Source: Ailurus styani (taxonomy: Eukaryota > Chordata > Mammalia > Carnivora > Ailuridae). Taken from it: 64,000 nucleotides of DNA. Both the position numbers and the translations under genes were made by a program. The notes below the pieces were generated by a model, which ran no database searches, was not told the DNA's origin, and saw nothing but the letters and a program-made list of their open reading frames with translations. Below are positions 32,965 to 44,758 of this stretch, one piece after another. How positions within the stretch are numbered: position 1 is the stretch's first letter; every line of letters starts with the position of its first letter. The stretch covers positions 123,690-187,689 of the forward strand of contig LNAC01000233.1 of assembly GCA_002007465.1 (NCBI GenBank), written 5' to 3'.

Positions 32965-33734
32965 GTGAATATTCTTTGAATTAAAAGAAGAACCATGTGC
33001 TCTTAAATTATAATTCTGATTCTTAGTGTTATATTAAAATATTAATGCAGGTGAAAATCTCAGTCTACAAACTCATGTATACTACAAAAGCGTTTTTTCT
33101 GACATTTCTCCAGCAACAAAATTTGCATTTTAGAGAACTCATTCTGTGGGCTGCTTGAAGCTTAATCTTAAATTAAGGTCTTTCCCCATCAATTTCTCCA
33201 GAATGGTGACTGTGTTATGTGGATTTCCTTGATGCCAAGGTTGGAAATGGAATTTGTTGATGTCTTTTGTCATCCATGGGCTGGCAGACACCAATACACC
33301 ATTTTCCCTCTGGTCATTTGCTGTTTGTTCCTGCTAAGACTTTAAGATCCTGACCATACCTTTCTTCCCTTTCATTTGCTCACTCTGCCAAGTTTGTGTC
33401 ACTCTAGGGCAGAACAGATATTCCCCTGCTCCCATACTGATTCCAGGCCAATCTCCCTAGACTTATCATGTAATATTGTACTCTTCCTAAAACTTGTTGA
33501 CCATTTTCTCTTTAGAAAGCACAGTGTAATTATTGGATAAAGAATACTTTAGATTACAATTTTTCCTCTGTCATCTCTCTTCCTAAGAGAAAAAAATAGG
33601 TCTAACTTCAGCATATTCTTCCTTTATTACTTTTTCTTTTTTGGCCTGTATCTTACATTATGTTCATATTCAATTACATGTCTTATAATCTTATAAAAAT
33701 ATCTCAAATTTCCCCCCTGTCTCCATCATCTTCT
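32965..33734. other. Interval without gene
   Basis: Unassigned. Contains no open frame above 60 codons and no recognisable repeat until the L1 tail near 33.73 kb. Confidence 0.45.
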
Positions 33735-33802
33735 AAACCCCTTGCAACCACTAATCTTTTCTCCATCTCAATAATTTGGTCATTTCACAAATGATATATC
33801 AT

Positions 33803-34966
33803 TTTTGACAAGAGTGCCAAGATAATTAATGGAGATATAATAGTCTTTTCAACAAAAGATCCTGAAAAACTATATATCCACATACAATGGATAAGTAATA
33901 AGTAACTGATAAAGTTATCCCCTTCTCTAACACCCAGCTGACCTTGATTGGTTGGCTATGAGATCAGAAGCAAAATCAACAAAGGAAAAAATAGATGAGT
34001 TGAATTTCATCAAAATTAAAAAAACTTTGTGCTCCAGATCATACCATAAAGAAAGTGAAAAAACAATCCACAAAAAGGAGAAAATATATTTACAAATCAT
34101 ACATCTGATACAATGCTGGTATCCATAATGTATAAACTCAATAATAAAAAGACAACCCAATTAAAATAGCAAAGTTTCTGATGGACATTTCTCTAACTAA
34201 GATTTACAAATGGCCAGTAAGCACATGAAACAATACTCAACATCATTAGCCATTAGTTAAATCCACATTAAAGTCACAATGGGATATCATTTCACATCCA
34301 CTAGGGTGACTATAATAAAAAGAAAATAACAAGTTTTAGTGAGAGCATAAAGACATTAGAACCCTAACTCATCATTGGTGGTATTATGAAACAGTGCAGC
34401 CACTTTGAAAAACAGTTGGGCAGTTCCTCAAAAAGTGAAATATATAGTTACGATATGAACAAGCAACTCCAGTCCTTGTCAGATACCTAAGGAAAACAAA
34501 AACATACACCCACACAAAAACTTACACACAAATGTTCATAGCACTTATTCATAGTAGTCAAAAAGTGAAAATAACCCAAATTTCCATCAATTGATGCATG
34601 GATAAACAAAAGGGAGAATATTCCTATCATGTAATATTATTTGACAAAAATAAAGTGCTGATACATGTTACAATTTGGATGAACCTTGAAAGCAGAAGCC
34701 CTTCACAAAAGACCATCTATTACATGATTCAGTTGATATGACATGTCCAGGAGAAGTAAATCCATAAGGGCAGAAAGCAGTTTCTTGGTTCCAGGATGAG
34801 AATAAGAGTAACTGCTTAATGGGTATGGGATTTCTTTTTGGAGTGATGAACATATTCTGAACTCAGATTTTGGTGATATTTGCACAACTCTGTGAATATA
34901 CTACAACCATTGAATAGTACACTTTAAGTAAATTTTTTATGGTTATTAAAAATATTAATAAAAAAG
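33803..34966 (+). mobile_element. Old L1 3' part, plus strand, inserted in the antisense L1
   Basis: Sense ORF2 C-terminal relic (AAGAGTGCCAAGATAATTAA, AATGGCCAGTAAGCACATGA, CAGTGCAGCCACTTTGAAAA, ATGGATAAACAAAAGGGAG) and 3' UTR (CTGCTTAATGGGTATGGGAT, GTGAATATACTACAACC), ending in an A-rich tail at 34951-34966. The host L1 3' UTR reads continuously across this insertion. Confidence 0.8.
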
Positions 34967-35456
34967 AATGTTATGTAAATGGAACCTACGTTATAGAGCC
35001 ATTCAGAAATGACTTTTTCACTGAGCATAATTCTCTGGAGATTGATCTAGGTTTTGCAGGTACCAGTAGTTCATTCTTTTTTATTGCTGAGTAATACTCC
35101 ATATAAATCAGTTTGTTGAACCATTCATCAGCTGAAAGACACCTGGGTTGTTTCCAGTTTGGGATATTCCAAATAAAGCTTCCATAAGCATTTGTGTACA
35201 GGCTTTTTTGTATTCATAAGTTTTTCTTTCCCTGGGATAAAGGCTCAGGGTATACAAATGCTGGGATAAATTACCAAGACATACGGTGGTAGTTCCATGT
35301 TTGGTTTTTCAAGAAACAGTCAAAAGCTTTACCAGAGTAACCATACTATTTTACCTTGCTGCCAATACTACATGAGTAATTCAGTTTCTCTGCACCCTCA
35401 GCAGCATATAGCATTGTCACTGTAATTTTAATGATTCTGATAGATGTATAGTGACA

Positions 35457-35472
35457 TCTCATTGTGGTTTTA
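35457..35472. repeat. Target-site duplication, left copy
   Basis: TCTCATTGTGGTTTTA, repeated exactly at 35668-35683. It is part of the host L1 sequence. Confidence 0.96.
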
Positions 35473-35667
35473 TTTTTTTTAAGTTTTTATTTTATTTTAT
35501 TTATTTCACAGAGAGATCACAAGTAGGCAGAGAGGCAGGCAGGGAGAGAGGAGGAAGCAGGCTCCCTGCTGAGCAGAGAGCCCGATGTGGGGCTCGATCC
35601 CAGTACCCTGAGATCATGACCTAAGCTGAAAGCAGAGGCTTAACCCACTGAGCCACTCAGGCACCCC
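35473..35667 (-). mobile_element. can-SINE, mustelid-type, minus strand, inside the old L1
   Basis: T tail TTTTTTTTAAGTTTTTATTT, 5' end CCACTCAGGCACCCC. The perfect 16-bp duplication on either side and the split L1 reading frame relic make the boundaries exact. Confidence 0.97.
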
Positions 35668-35830
35668 TCTCATTGTGGTTTTAGTTTATACTTCCTTAAT
35701 TATCAATAACTTTGACTGTCTTTTCATGCATATCTGCCCTTTATAGATCCTGTTTTGTGAAATGTCTCTTAGGTCATTCTGCTCCTTTTCTAATTGGATT
35801 GTTTGTTTTGTTTTTACTTTTGAATTTTTA

Positions 35831-36480
35831 TTTTTATTTTTTTGGCATTTATTATTATTATTATTATTTTCCTCAAGGGTACAGGTCTGTGAATCATCAG
35901 GCTTACAACTTTCACAGCATTCACCAAAGCACAAACCCTCCCCAATGTCCATAACCCATCCACCCTATCCCTACCCTCCCACCCCCCAGTAACCCTCAGT
36001 TTGTTTTGTGAGATTAGGGGTCTCTTATGGTTTGTCTCCTTCCCCACCCCATCTTGTTTCATTATTTTTCTCTCCCTACTCCCCACAACCCCCCGCCCTG
36101 ACCCTCAAGTTCCTCATATCAGAGAGATCATAGGATAATTGTCTTTCTCTGATTGACTTATTTCGCTCAGCATAATACCCTCTAGTTCCATCCATGTCGT
36201 TACAAATGGCAAGATTTCGTTTCTTTTGATAGCTGCATAGTATTCCATTATATATTATACCACATCTTCTTTATCCATTCATCTATTGATGGACATCTAG
36301 GTTCTTTCCATAGTTTGGCTATTGTGGACATTGCTGCTATAAACATTAGGGTGCAGGTGCCCCTAAGGATCACTACCTTTGTATCTTTAGGGTAAATACC
36401 CAGTGGTGCAATTGCTGGGTAGTAGGGTAGCTCTATTTTCAACTTTTTGAGTAACCTCCATACTGTTTTCCAGAGTGGCT
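35831..36480 (-). mobile_element. Young L1, 3' part in insertion orientation
   Basis: Antisense on the plus strand: (AAT)n/A tail at 35831-35870, then the 3' UTR (GGTACAGGTCTGTGAATCAT, CCACCCCCCAGTAACCCTCA) and the end of ORF2 (GTTGTTACAAATGGC-like region, CCTCCATACTGTTTTCCAGA). The 3' end is the same subfamily as the fragment at 16.6 kb. The 79-codon minus frame at 36248-36487 is residual ORF2 C-terminus. Confidence 0.93.
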
Positions 36481-36666
36481 TCACCAAAATCTATAAAGAG
36501 CTTCCCAAACTCAACACCCATAGAACAAATAACCCAGTCAAGAAATGGGCAGAAGACATGAACAGACATTTCTCCAAAGAAGACATCCAAATGGCCAACA
36601 GACACATGAGAAAGTGCTCAACATCACTCGGCATCAGAGAAATACAAATCAAAACCACAGTGAGAT
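36481..36666 (+). mobile_element. Young L1, 5' inverted segment (twin priming)
   Basis: At 36480/36481 the strand of the L1 flips: this segment is sense ORF2 (CAGTCAAGAAATGGGCAGAA, TTTCTCCAAAGAAGACATCC) from just upstream of the piece to its left. Together the two halves form one inserted unit flanked by ACTTTTGAATTTTTA. The 75-codon plus frame here is residual ORF2. Confidence 0.93.
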
Positions 36667-38221
36667 ACTTTTGAATTTTTAGAGTTCTCTCTATAGTCTA
36701 GATAGTAACCCTTTGTGAGATAATATGGTTTGCAAATGTTTTCTCCCAGGATGTAGCTTGCCTTTTCACCCTCTGAAAGGGTCTTTTTAGATCAAAACTT
36801 TTTATTTTCCATGAATTCCACCTTACTAATTTTTTATGTTATGAATTATACTTCTCATATGAAGTCTAAGAACTCTTTACCTAGATCCCAACAATTTTCT
36901 CTAAAGTTTTTGTTTAAAAGTTTTATAGTTTTAAACAATGCATTTATGTATTGATATCCATGATTTATTTAAGTTAATTTTTCAATTGATCTGAAATATA
37001 ATTTGAAGTTTATTGCTCTTCTTATTTTTATTTTTGCCTATGGATATCCAAATATTCCAGAACAATTTGTTGAAAAACTATCCTGTGTCCATGTAATTGC
37101 TTTTGCACCTTAGTCACAAATCTGTTGGGCATATTTGTATGTGTCTATTTCTGGATTCTTTACATTGTTCAATTGGTCTCTGTGTCCAGGTGATCTACTT
37201 GGTTCCACTGATCTGTGGGTCTGTTCTTCTGCCAACACCACACTCATGGTTATTATAGCTGTTTAACTGTTGAAATTGGATAGAAAGATTCCTCCTACTA
37301 TATTCTTTCTCAAGATTGTCTTAGTTGTTTTAGGACCCATATATTTCCATAAAAATTTTAGAATGATTTTGCCTATATCTAAAAAAAAAATTCTTGCTGA
37401 GATCGTGGTAGGAATTGCAATGAACATCTGTATCAATTTGTAGAGACACACTATGTATTTATTTAGGTCTTTTCTGATTTCCTTCATCCGTGTTTTATAA
37501 AGTCCTTTACATGAGTCATTAAATTTCACCTGAGTCTTTAATTTGGGGGAGTGGTTATAAAAGAAATCTATATTTAATTTGAATATCTATGTTTTTATTG
37601 TGAGTATATAGAAATACAATTGATTTTTATGTTTATTTTGTCTCCTTGATCTTACTAAAGTTGCCTGTAATTTCTAGGAGTTTTTAGTTGCCTTGTGATT
37701 ATTTTACCTAGACCTTCATACTATCTGCAAATATGGACAGTTTTTATTCTTCATCTCTGATCTTTTCTCATCTTGTACTGACTGGATCTTCCAGAACTAT
37801 GTTAAATAAGAGTGGTTAAGAGTAGCCATCATGTATTAATCCTCGATCTTAGAATGAAAGCACAGAGTTTTTCACTATTTATTATGTTAGCTGTAGGTAT
37901 TTTTTAGTTGCTCTTTACCAAGCTGAGAAAGTTCTTTTTTATTCCTATTTTTCTGACAGTTTTTAAAAATCATGAATAGGTGTTGAATTTTTTTTCAGAT
38001 GTTTTTTCTGCATTGATGAATAGGCCATGGTATTTATCTTCTTAGTCTATAAATATGGTGGATTGTATTAAGTGATTTTGAAAATTGGACAAGGATTACA
38101 TTTTTGGAATGATCCCCACTTGTTCATGGTGTATAATTTTTGTATCTATTGCTTGAGTTCATCTGGCTAATATTTTCTTAAGGATTTTTGCATCTATACT
38201 CAGTGATATTAATCTGTAAGG

Positions 38222-38294
38222 TTTCTTTCTTTCTTTCTTTCTTTCTTTTTTTCTTTCTTCCTTCCTTTCTTTCTTCCTTTCTTCCTTTCTTTTT
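38222..38294. repeat. (TTTC)n microsatellite
   Basis: Imperfect TTTC/TTCC run inside the old antisense L1, replacing part of its ORF2 relic. Confidence 0.93.
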
Positions 38295-39040
38295 GTACTG
38301 TCTCAGTCTGGTTTTAGTGTCAAGGTATTATTAGCTTTATATAACAAACTGTCAAGTGTTCCCTCCTCTTCTATTTACTGGAAGAGACTGGATAGCAATG
38401 CACTAAATTCCTTATGCATCATTGTAATTCTCTAGTGAAGTCATCTGAGCCTGAAGATATCTTTTTGGGGAACTTTTTAAATTAAAAATTCAATTTTCTT
38501 AATTATTATTGAGCTATATCTATTTCATATTATGTGAATTTTGACAGCTTGTGTTTTTCAATGAATGGGTCCATTTTGCCTAAGTTATCAAATTTATGTG
38601 TGTAGACTTGTTTGCAGTATTCTCTTATTACCCTTTTGATGTCTACAAGATCTATAGTGATATCTCATGTTTCATTTCTAATATTGGCAAATTGTGTCTT
38701 CTCTTTTTTTCTTCAACAATCTTACTAGATTATTTTCAATTTTATTGGTGTTTTCAAAGAATCAGCTCTTTTCTTTTCATTTATATATTCTTCACTTGTT
38801 TGTTGCATGCACATTTAGAATTACTATGTTTTCTTGCTGAATTGACCCTTTTATTAAAGAATGCAATGCCCCTCTCTGATAATTTTCTTTGCTCTGAGGT
38901 CTACTTTATATGATAGTAACATAGTTGCTCCTCGTTATCTTTTATTAATGTTTCCATAATACATCATTTTCCTTCCTTTTACTTTCAAACTGCCTATATT
39001 CCTATGAAATTTTTGTACAGGGCATGTAATTGGGTCATTT

Positions 39041-39808
39041 TTTAAAATTTATTTTTAGAGGATTTTTAGGTTCATAAGAAAATTAAGCAGAAAGTACAGA
39101 GCATTACCATGTAGCTCCTACTCCCTCACACACACACACATACACACACACACTCAACCCCCACACTATCTATATCCTGCACCAGAGTGGTACATTTGTT
39201 GCAATCAAAGAACCTAAGTTCACACATCATCTCCCAAAGTCCCTAGTTTACATTAAGGTTTACTCTTGGTGTTGTATATTCTATTACTATGACAAATGTT
39301 TCCTTCATTATGTTATCATACATAAATTTTCACTGCTCTCAACACTGTATGTGCTCTACCTACTCATCCCTCTCTCACCCCAACCCTTGGCAATCACTGA
39401 TATTTTTACTTTCTCTATATTTTTGCCTTTTCCAGAATATCATCTATTTGGAGTCATACAATGTTCTGTTCCATTGATCTATTTGTCTGTTTTTTCACCA
39501 AATCTTACTGTCTCAATTATGGTAGCTTTACAGTAAATCTTGAAGTTGGATGGTGTCAGTCTGCCAAATGTGTTCTTCCACTTTAACAGTGTGTTGGTTA
39601 TTCTGGGTCTTTTGCCTCTCCATATAAACTTTAGAATTAGTTTGTCAATATCCACAAAAATAAGTTCCTGGGATTTTGATCAGGACTGCATTCAATCTGT
39701 AAAGTTGGGGAGAATTGACATCTTAACAGTATTGTCTTCCTATCCATGAACATGGACTATCTCTCCATTTATTTTGTTCTTTGATTTCTTTCATCAAAGT
39801 TTGGGGTA
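39041..39808 (-). mobile_element. Older L1 inserted in the antisense L1, same strand
   Basis: Antisense L1 3' UTR (39050-39460: AAAATTAAGCAGAAAGTACA, GGTACATTTGTTGCAATCAA, TTGCCTTTTCCAGAATATCA) joined to an ORF2 reverse-transcriptase relic (39463-39785: CCATTGATCTATTTGTCTGT, TTGGGGAGAATTGACATCTT). Host L1 sequence on each side (GTAATTGGGTCAT left, TTAATCCATTCTACCAATCT right) is contiguous without it. The ORF2 part repeats sequence already present in the host near 37.17-37.46 kb, so it is a separate copy. Confidence 0.7.
39124..39155. repeat. (CA)n-like run
   Basis: Interrupted CACACA/TACACA run in the L1 3' UTR relic. Confidence 0.8.
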
Positions 39809-40885
39809 TGTTTAATCCATTCTACCAATCTTTGTCTTTTAATTGATGCATTTTGACCATTTTACATTTAGTGAAATTACTGGTGTTAGATATAAAGCCT
39901 GCCATTTTTCTGTCTCTTCCCTTTGTTTTTCATTTCCCTATTTTCTTTTACCTGCCTTCCTGTGGAGTTTATTTTACCTGCCCCTTTGGTGGAACCCCCA
40001 TCTGTGGGACTTTCTTTTTTTTTTTTTTAAGAATTCCACTCTGATTATATGCAATGTCTTTAAGTGTGTCTCACTTACAGAATTTTTAGTGGTTACACTA
40101 GGTATTAAATTAAACATACAAAACATATCAGTCTAACAGATGGTGTCGAACATCTACTGATGTAACAGTGGAGTATAGAAATTTTACCTCTCTTTATACT
40201 GTTTACCCTTCCCCACTTAGAATTGTCTTAAATGTTTCCTCTACATACATTGAGAATCATATTAAACAATACTATAAATTTTCTTCACTTATCAAACATA
40301 ACTTAGGGAACTCAAGAGAAGGACAAAGTCTGTTAAGTTTAACCATATTTTTTTCTGCCATATTTTTCTTCCTCCTTGATGTTAGGATATTTTTTCTTTT
40401 ATTACGTTTAGAGTATTTCCTTTAGCCATTCCTTTAGAATAAGTCTCCTAATGAAAGATTCTCCCATGTTTCCTTCATTTGAGAATGTCTTGATTTCTCC
40501 TTCATTCCTGAAGGATATTTCTACCTGATGTAGGATTCTATGTTGACAGTTCTTTTTTTCACACTCAGAACTGTTTTGTTACTTCCTCCTAGCCTCCAAA
40601 GTTTCTGATTAAAAAACATAACAAACAAACAAACAAAAAAAACCCCGCCTTTTGAGTTGTTTTGCCCCTATAGGATGTTGCTTTTCTCTTGTTGATTTCA
40701 ATGTTTGGTTTTTTGTTTTTTGTCTTTAGTTTTCCCAAGTTTATGTGCCTTTTGTTTCCCCCACCCTTGGGTTTATCTTGTTTGGTATTTACCCAACTTC
40801 TTGAATCTGTAGGTTTATGCTTTTGCTAAATTTTGGAAGCTGTCTATCATTATTTCTTCAGATACTTAGCACCTTTGTTCTTAGG

Positions 40886-41120
40886 AGTGGATCAGAAAGG
40901 CAAGATTCATGGTTACATAGACTAGGTGAGGAGGGGAAAATAGGGAGTAACTGCTAATGGATATGGAGTCTCTTTTGAGGGCTATGGAAATGTTCTGAAA
41001 CTAGTTTGTGATGATGGTTGTACAACTCTAAATATATGAAAGACTACTGAATTATATACTTTAAATGGATGAATTTTATTGTATGTGAATTATGTCACAA
41101 TAAAGCTGTATTTTAAAAAG
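40886..41120 (+). mobile_element. L1 3' UTR fragment, plus strand
   Basis: GGAGTAACTGCTAATGGATA, TGTTCTGAAACTAGTTTGTG, TACTGAATTATATACTTTAA and ATGTCACAATAAAGCTG are the sense 3' end of an L1M element. It abuts the 5' side of the antisense L1. Confidence 0.75.
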
Positions 41121-41439
41121 ACACATAAGACAAAGACATTAAAATTAAAAAAAAATACAAAAGGAGTTTTGGTAGATGTTACAAAGTGGAAGATAGGCAT
41201 TCTTTAACATAACTTTTAATAATTCCAACAACATAGATTTGGGAAGAAACTCCTAATATTGAATGTGCAAGAAACATTTGATGAGAATAACCCAAAGAAT
41301 GGAAAATGCAAGCATAAAATGTTACTTTAGTTTTCTAGTCATTCCAGACAACATCCCTGTTTATTATATTTGTTCTAATTACTAAGCAGCAATAAATAAA
41401 TATTAGTTAACCATCTTTTAGAAAATTTCTCTACTATAT
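41121..41439. other. AT-rich interval without gene
   Basis: No family assigned. Confidence 0.4.
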
Positions 41440-41873
41440 ACTGTGTTGGTTAATAATTCATACTTTAGAGTCTATCTGAGGGAAAACCCTGGCTCTATAT
41501 ACTAATACTAATTAACTCATTGTAAGTAAATCACTGAACTTTACCTCACCTCATTTCCTTATCTGTGAAATGGGTATAATAAGAGCATCTACTTCAGGGG
41601 TGCCTGGGTGGCTCAGTAGGTTAAAGCCTCTGCCTTCGGCTCAGGTCATGGTCTCAGGGTCCTGGGATCGAGCCCCACATAGGGCTCTCTTCTTGGCGGG
41701 GAGCCTGCTTCCTCCTCTCACTCTGCCTGCCTCTCCGCCTACTTGTAATCCCTCTCTCTCTGTCAAAAAAATAAATAAAATCTTTATAAAAAAAGAAATT
41801 TAAAGAGCATCTACTTCATAGGGTTATTTTCAGAATTAAATGAATTAACCTATGTAAAATGTTTAAGAGTGTT
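41440..41873 (+). repeat. MIR relic, sense, interrupted by a SINE
   Basis: TTTAGAGTCTATCTGAGGG, ACCCTGGCTCTATATACTAA, TTTCCTTATCTGTGAAATGG on the left and ATAGGGTTATTTTCAGAATT with AATGAATTAACCTATGTAAA on the right rejoin perfectly when the SINE at 41597 and one duplication copy are removed. Confidence 0.8.
41597..41802 (+). mobile_element. can-SINE, mustelid-type, plus strand, in a MIR
   Basis: AAGAGCATCTACTTCA at 41581-41596 and 41803-41818 is a perfect 16-bp duplication. The plus frame over it is SINE sequence. Confidence 0.97.
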
Positions 41874-42063
41874 TTTTTTTTTTAAAGATTTTATTTATTT
41901 ATTTGACACAGAGAGAGAGATTACAAGTAGGCAGAGAGACGGAGAGGAGGAAGCAGGCTCCCTGCTGAGCAGAGAGCCCGATGCGGGCCTCGATCCCAGG
42001 ACGCTGAGATCATGACCTGAGCCGAAAGCAGAGGCTTTAACCCACTGAGCCACCCAGGCGCCC
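41874..42063 (-). mobile_element. can-SINE, mustelid-type, minus strand, at the end of the same MIR
   Basis: ATGTTTAAGAGTGTTT at about 41859-41874 and 42064-42079 flanks it. It lies 70 bp from the plus-strand SINE, forming a close inverted pair. Confidence 0.97.
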
Positions 42064-42079
42064 ATGTTTAAGAGTGTTT

Positions 42080-43107
42080 AAGAGAGGTTTTAGTAAGGAG
42101 CTAGTTTTATCTTCTCAGAAATCATCTTATTTTACTAGGGTAACTATAAGTTTCCTGTCAAAACATTATTCTCTGTCATTTGACAAAACATTGACAAAAC
42201 ATTAGTCTGTCATATATGACAAAACTGTTTTTAATGTTCAGTTGTCAAACTGAACATTCTCCCATTCAACCAATATTTAAGATCCTGTTTTTGAGGAAGT
42301 GCCATTTTGTGAATGAATGAAAATCATGGGAGTAAAGAAACCATACCTCAATTCTTTAGAAATGAATGTTGGCATAACCAGCATACAGTTAGGAGCAAAT
42401 ATTACTACATTTTTTATTTGATGTGATTAATACTAATAAATTATTTCAGCATGTAGAATGTAAAAGAAAATGAGAAAGGGCACTTCATCTTGACACAGAG
42501 TTTGCTTTGGACTCTTAAGAGGCAGATTATGCAGAATGTACTCACACCTGTGTTCAGTAGAGAGCCTGTGGAGGAATCTGTATGGTGGCTTCTGGGGCAA
42601 GACAGTGTTTGAACTAAGTCTTGATGGACTCATCTGAACGCTAAATAAATAAAACATGTGAGCTGAAAGGAATATTAAATGTCAAGTAGTCGAATCTCCA
42701 TAGCTGATATTTAGAATAATTGATATAAAGGGCAAATAATCAGTACAATGTATTATGTCCTACATTTCTAGCTGTCCCAGTTTGATATTATTGTTATCAC
42801 AAGGGTGTTCAAGTTTTACAGCATTGCAAAGTTCTATAGACAAGTGAGAAGACCTATTAAAAGACATTTTCAAATTGGAACTTTAAAATCTCCACTACCT
42901 AGCTACAATTTAAAGTAGAATTTTAACATTTTTATGTAGGATTTTAAGAAAGAATTGTGCATAATACTGGTGTTTCTATGAACTATTGCTTTTCTTTGTG
43001 AGCTGGCAGGAGGAAGGAGTGAACCGCATTATCTTGTCAGTACTTTATGGGTATAACTGCTGTAGTTCCATTGTGTAACCCAGGTGTACCTGTTGCAGGC
43101 TTTGCCT
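42080..43107. other. AT-rich interval without gene
   Basis: A cluster of GACAAAACATT units at 42165-42225 gives a small imperfect tandem repeat. The 74-codon minus frame at 42433-42657 is unassigned. Confidence 0.45.
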
Positions 43108-43222
43108 TTTGTTTTTATTTAAATTCAAAGCCAACATATAGTACATCATCCGTTTCAGATGTAGAGTTCAATAATTCATCAGTTGTGTATAACACCCAGA
43201 GCTCATCACATCATGTGCAGTG
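43108..43222 (-). mobile_element. L1 3'-end fragment, antisense
   Basis: TTTGTTTTTATTTAAATTCA, GCCAACATATAGTACATCAT, then AATTCATCAGTTGTGTATAA and CACCCAGAGCTCATCACATC are the antisense L1 3' UTR, strongly 5'-truncated. Confidence 0.8.
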
Positions 43223-43872
43223 TTTTCAATGTCCCAGACAGGTGGTAGGCCTCCATTAAAAGTAAAAATATTAGTCATAAAGCTACGAGATTTCCAAACT
43301 ATTTAATTCTTACTTGAACTATTTAAGCACTAAGTCATATATATTTTTTGCATTAAAGTGATCTTAGAAACAATGAAGTGCATATACATTCTACGGACTT
43401 TAAAATTATGTGCAAGCAGAAAAAATGAGTGAAGGAGGTAGATAATGTTCCTACATTTGAAGGGCTAAAGTCAGCCTCTACAGCTGTAAGAACATGGCAG
43501 TTTGGTCACAGATGTTACTGCCAAAACATCCCACTTTTAGATGCCAGGGTAGCTGGGTTCCTCCAGCCCTTGAGAGATCTGTATAAAGCCAACTATGCAT
43601 GTTAGGGATTCGCCTGAGAACTACTAGGACCATGGCGATCAGAGTAAGACTGGGGATGAGTTCTCTGTTCTAAGAGCAAATAAATGATACAGCAGTCTCT
43701 GCCTTCCCTTTCCTTTATTATGTTCAGCCTAAAACTCTTAATGACAAGAGATGATTTACAGTAGCAAGACTAAGGGCATGTAGGGAATTGAGCAGAAGGA
43801 GGCTAATACTGGGATCCATTCCCAAAGAACCAAAGCAAATATCCATCTGTGGACAAGTGAGAAACAGGATCA
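43223..43872. other. Interval without gene
   Basis: No repeat or exon recognised. Confidence 0.4.
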
Positions 43873-44022
43873 TGAGAATTCCACACACACCTTGTTAAAT
43901 TCAGTTCTCTGAGTCCTACTGCCCAGATAGTCTGCTTTTAGCTGGCCTGAGATGGGGCTAAAGGAATCTGTGTGCCTGAAGAGCACCCCAGGGGATGCTG
44001 ATGCAAGTTTGGAAGCCACATA
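43873..44022 (+). mobile_element. MER5A-like hAT-Charlie element
   Basis: CTTGTTAAATTCAGTTCTCT, GGCCTGAGATGGGGCTAAAG, then CACCCCAGGGGATGCTGATG and GGAAGCCACATAG match the element's order. Confidence 0.68.
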
Positions 44023-44314
44023 GTTGAATGGGGTAGTTGATGATCTCTCTAAATAAAGTAATAGAAAAAGCAGTGGCTTCTACTACCCATTGTAGTATCA
44101 TCTACGAAGATTTACCAACTTTGTAAAATAAAAGGGAAAGTGAGAGAAAGAACAAAAATCCCAGACCAAATAGGGAAATTCTGATGGAACTATGGAGGAA
44201 CAAAATATTAAAGAATAAACAATAGAAAAGGAGGCACTGTGTTATTCTCAAAAGAAAGCATCAAGGGGGAGGTTGTCCATAGCAATAATTAAAAATAACA
44301 CATATGTAGTACTT

Positions 44315-44535
44315 TTTCTGACTGATGTACTCCTTTAAGCACTCTACATGTATTAGCTTATCTAATCTTCATAATCCTGTAACTAACATATGATTAATAT
44401 CCCCAGTTACAGATAAGGAAATTATGAAAACACAGTTACTCGAATTTCCCAGCCTTGTACAGCTAACAAGTGATGGAGCCAGGATTCTGACCTAGGCATT
44501 CTGGCATCATAGTTCTAACTCTTAACTGAAACACC
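44315..44535 (-). repeat. MIR relic, antisense
   Basis: CTCTACATGTATTAGCTTAT, CCCAGTTACAGATAAGGAAA, TAACAAGTGATGGAGCCAGG and TTCTAACTCTTAACTG give a nearly full-length antisense MIR. Confidence 0.78.
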
Positions 44536-44758
44536 TGCTCCCTTTAATGTATTGTCATAGGTATCTTGATGTGTATGTTACTTGAATAAAGGGGAAAAAA
44601 TATAATATTTACAGAGTACCTAATATGTTCCTGGCACTGTGCATGAAATGTTACCACAGCAAAGTAAATATTACCTTAAAAATGATCCTGACCCTTCATG
44701 GAACCCAGCAGTGGATGACTATAATTCCCTTGAAAGATATAGTTAAAAGTTAGAGTTG

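Larger units (their letters stand above)
33735..40885 (-). mobile_element. Long old L1 (L1M class), antisense, with four later insertions
   Basis: Read on the plus strand it shows antisense L1 in order: 3' UTR (33735-33800: CCCTTGCAACCACTAATCTT; resuming 34967-35815), ORF2 3' end and reverse-transcriptase region (36682-38500), ORF2 endonuclease region (38500-39040), inter-ORF region (39810-40435) and ORF1 relic (40436-40885, with TTGAATCTGTAGGTTTATGC). Frames are all broken. It is interrupted by a plus L1 (33803), a SINE (35473), a young L1 (35831) and another L1 (39041). Removing them leaves about 5 kb of near-continuous element. Confidence 0.82.

Noticed and set aside
36248..36674. 79- and 75-codon frames with LINE-like content
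   Set aside because: Residual ORF2 C-terminal sequence of the young L1. Truncated and inverted, so not a gene.
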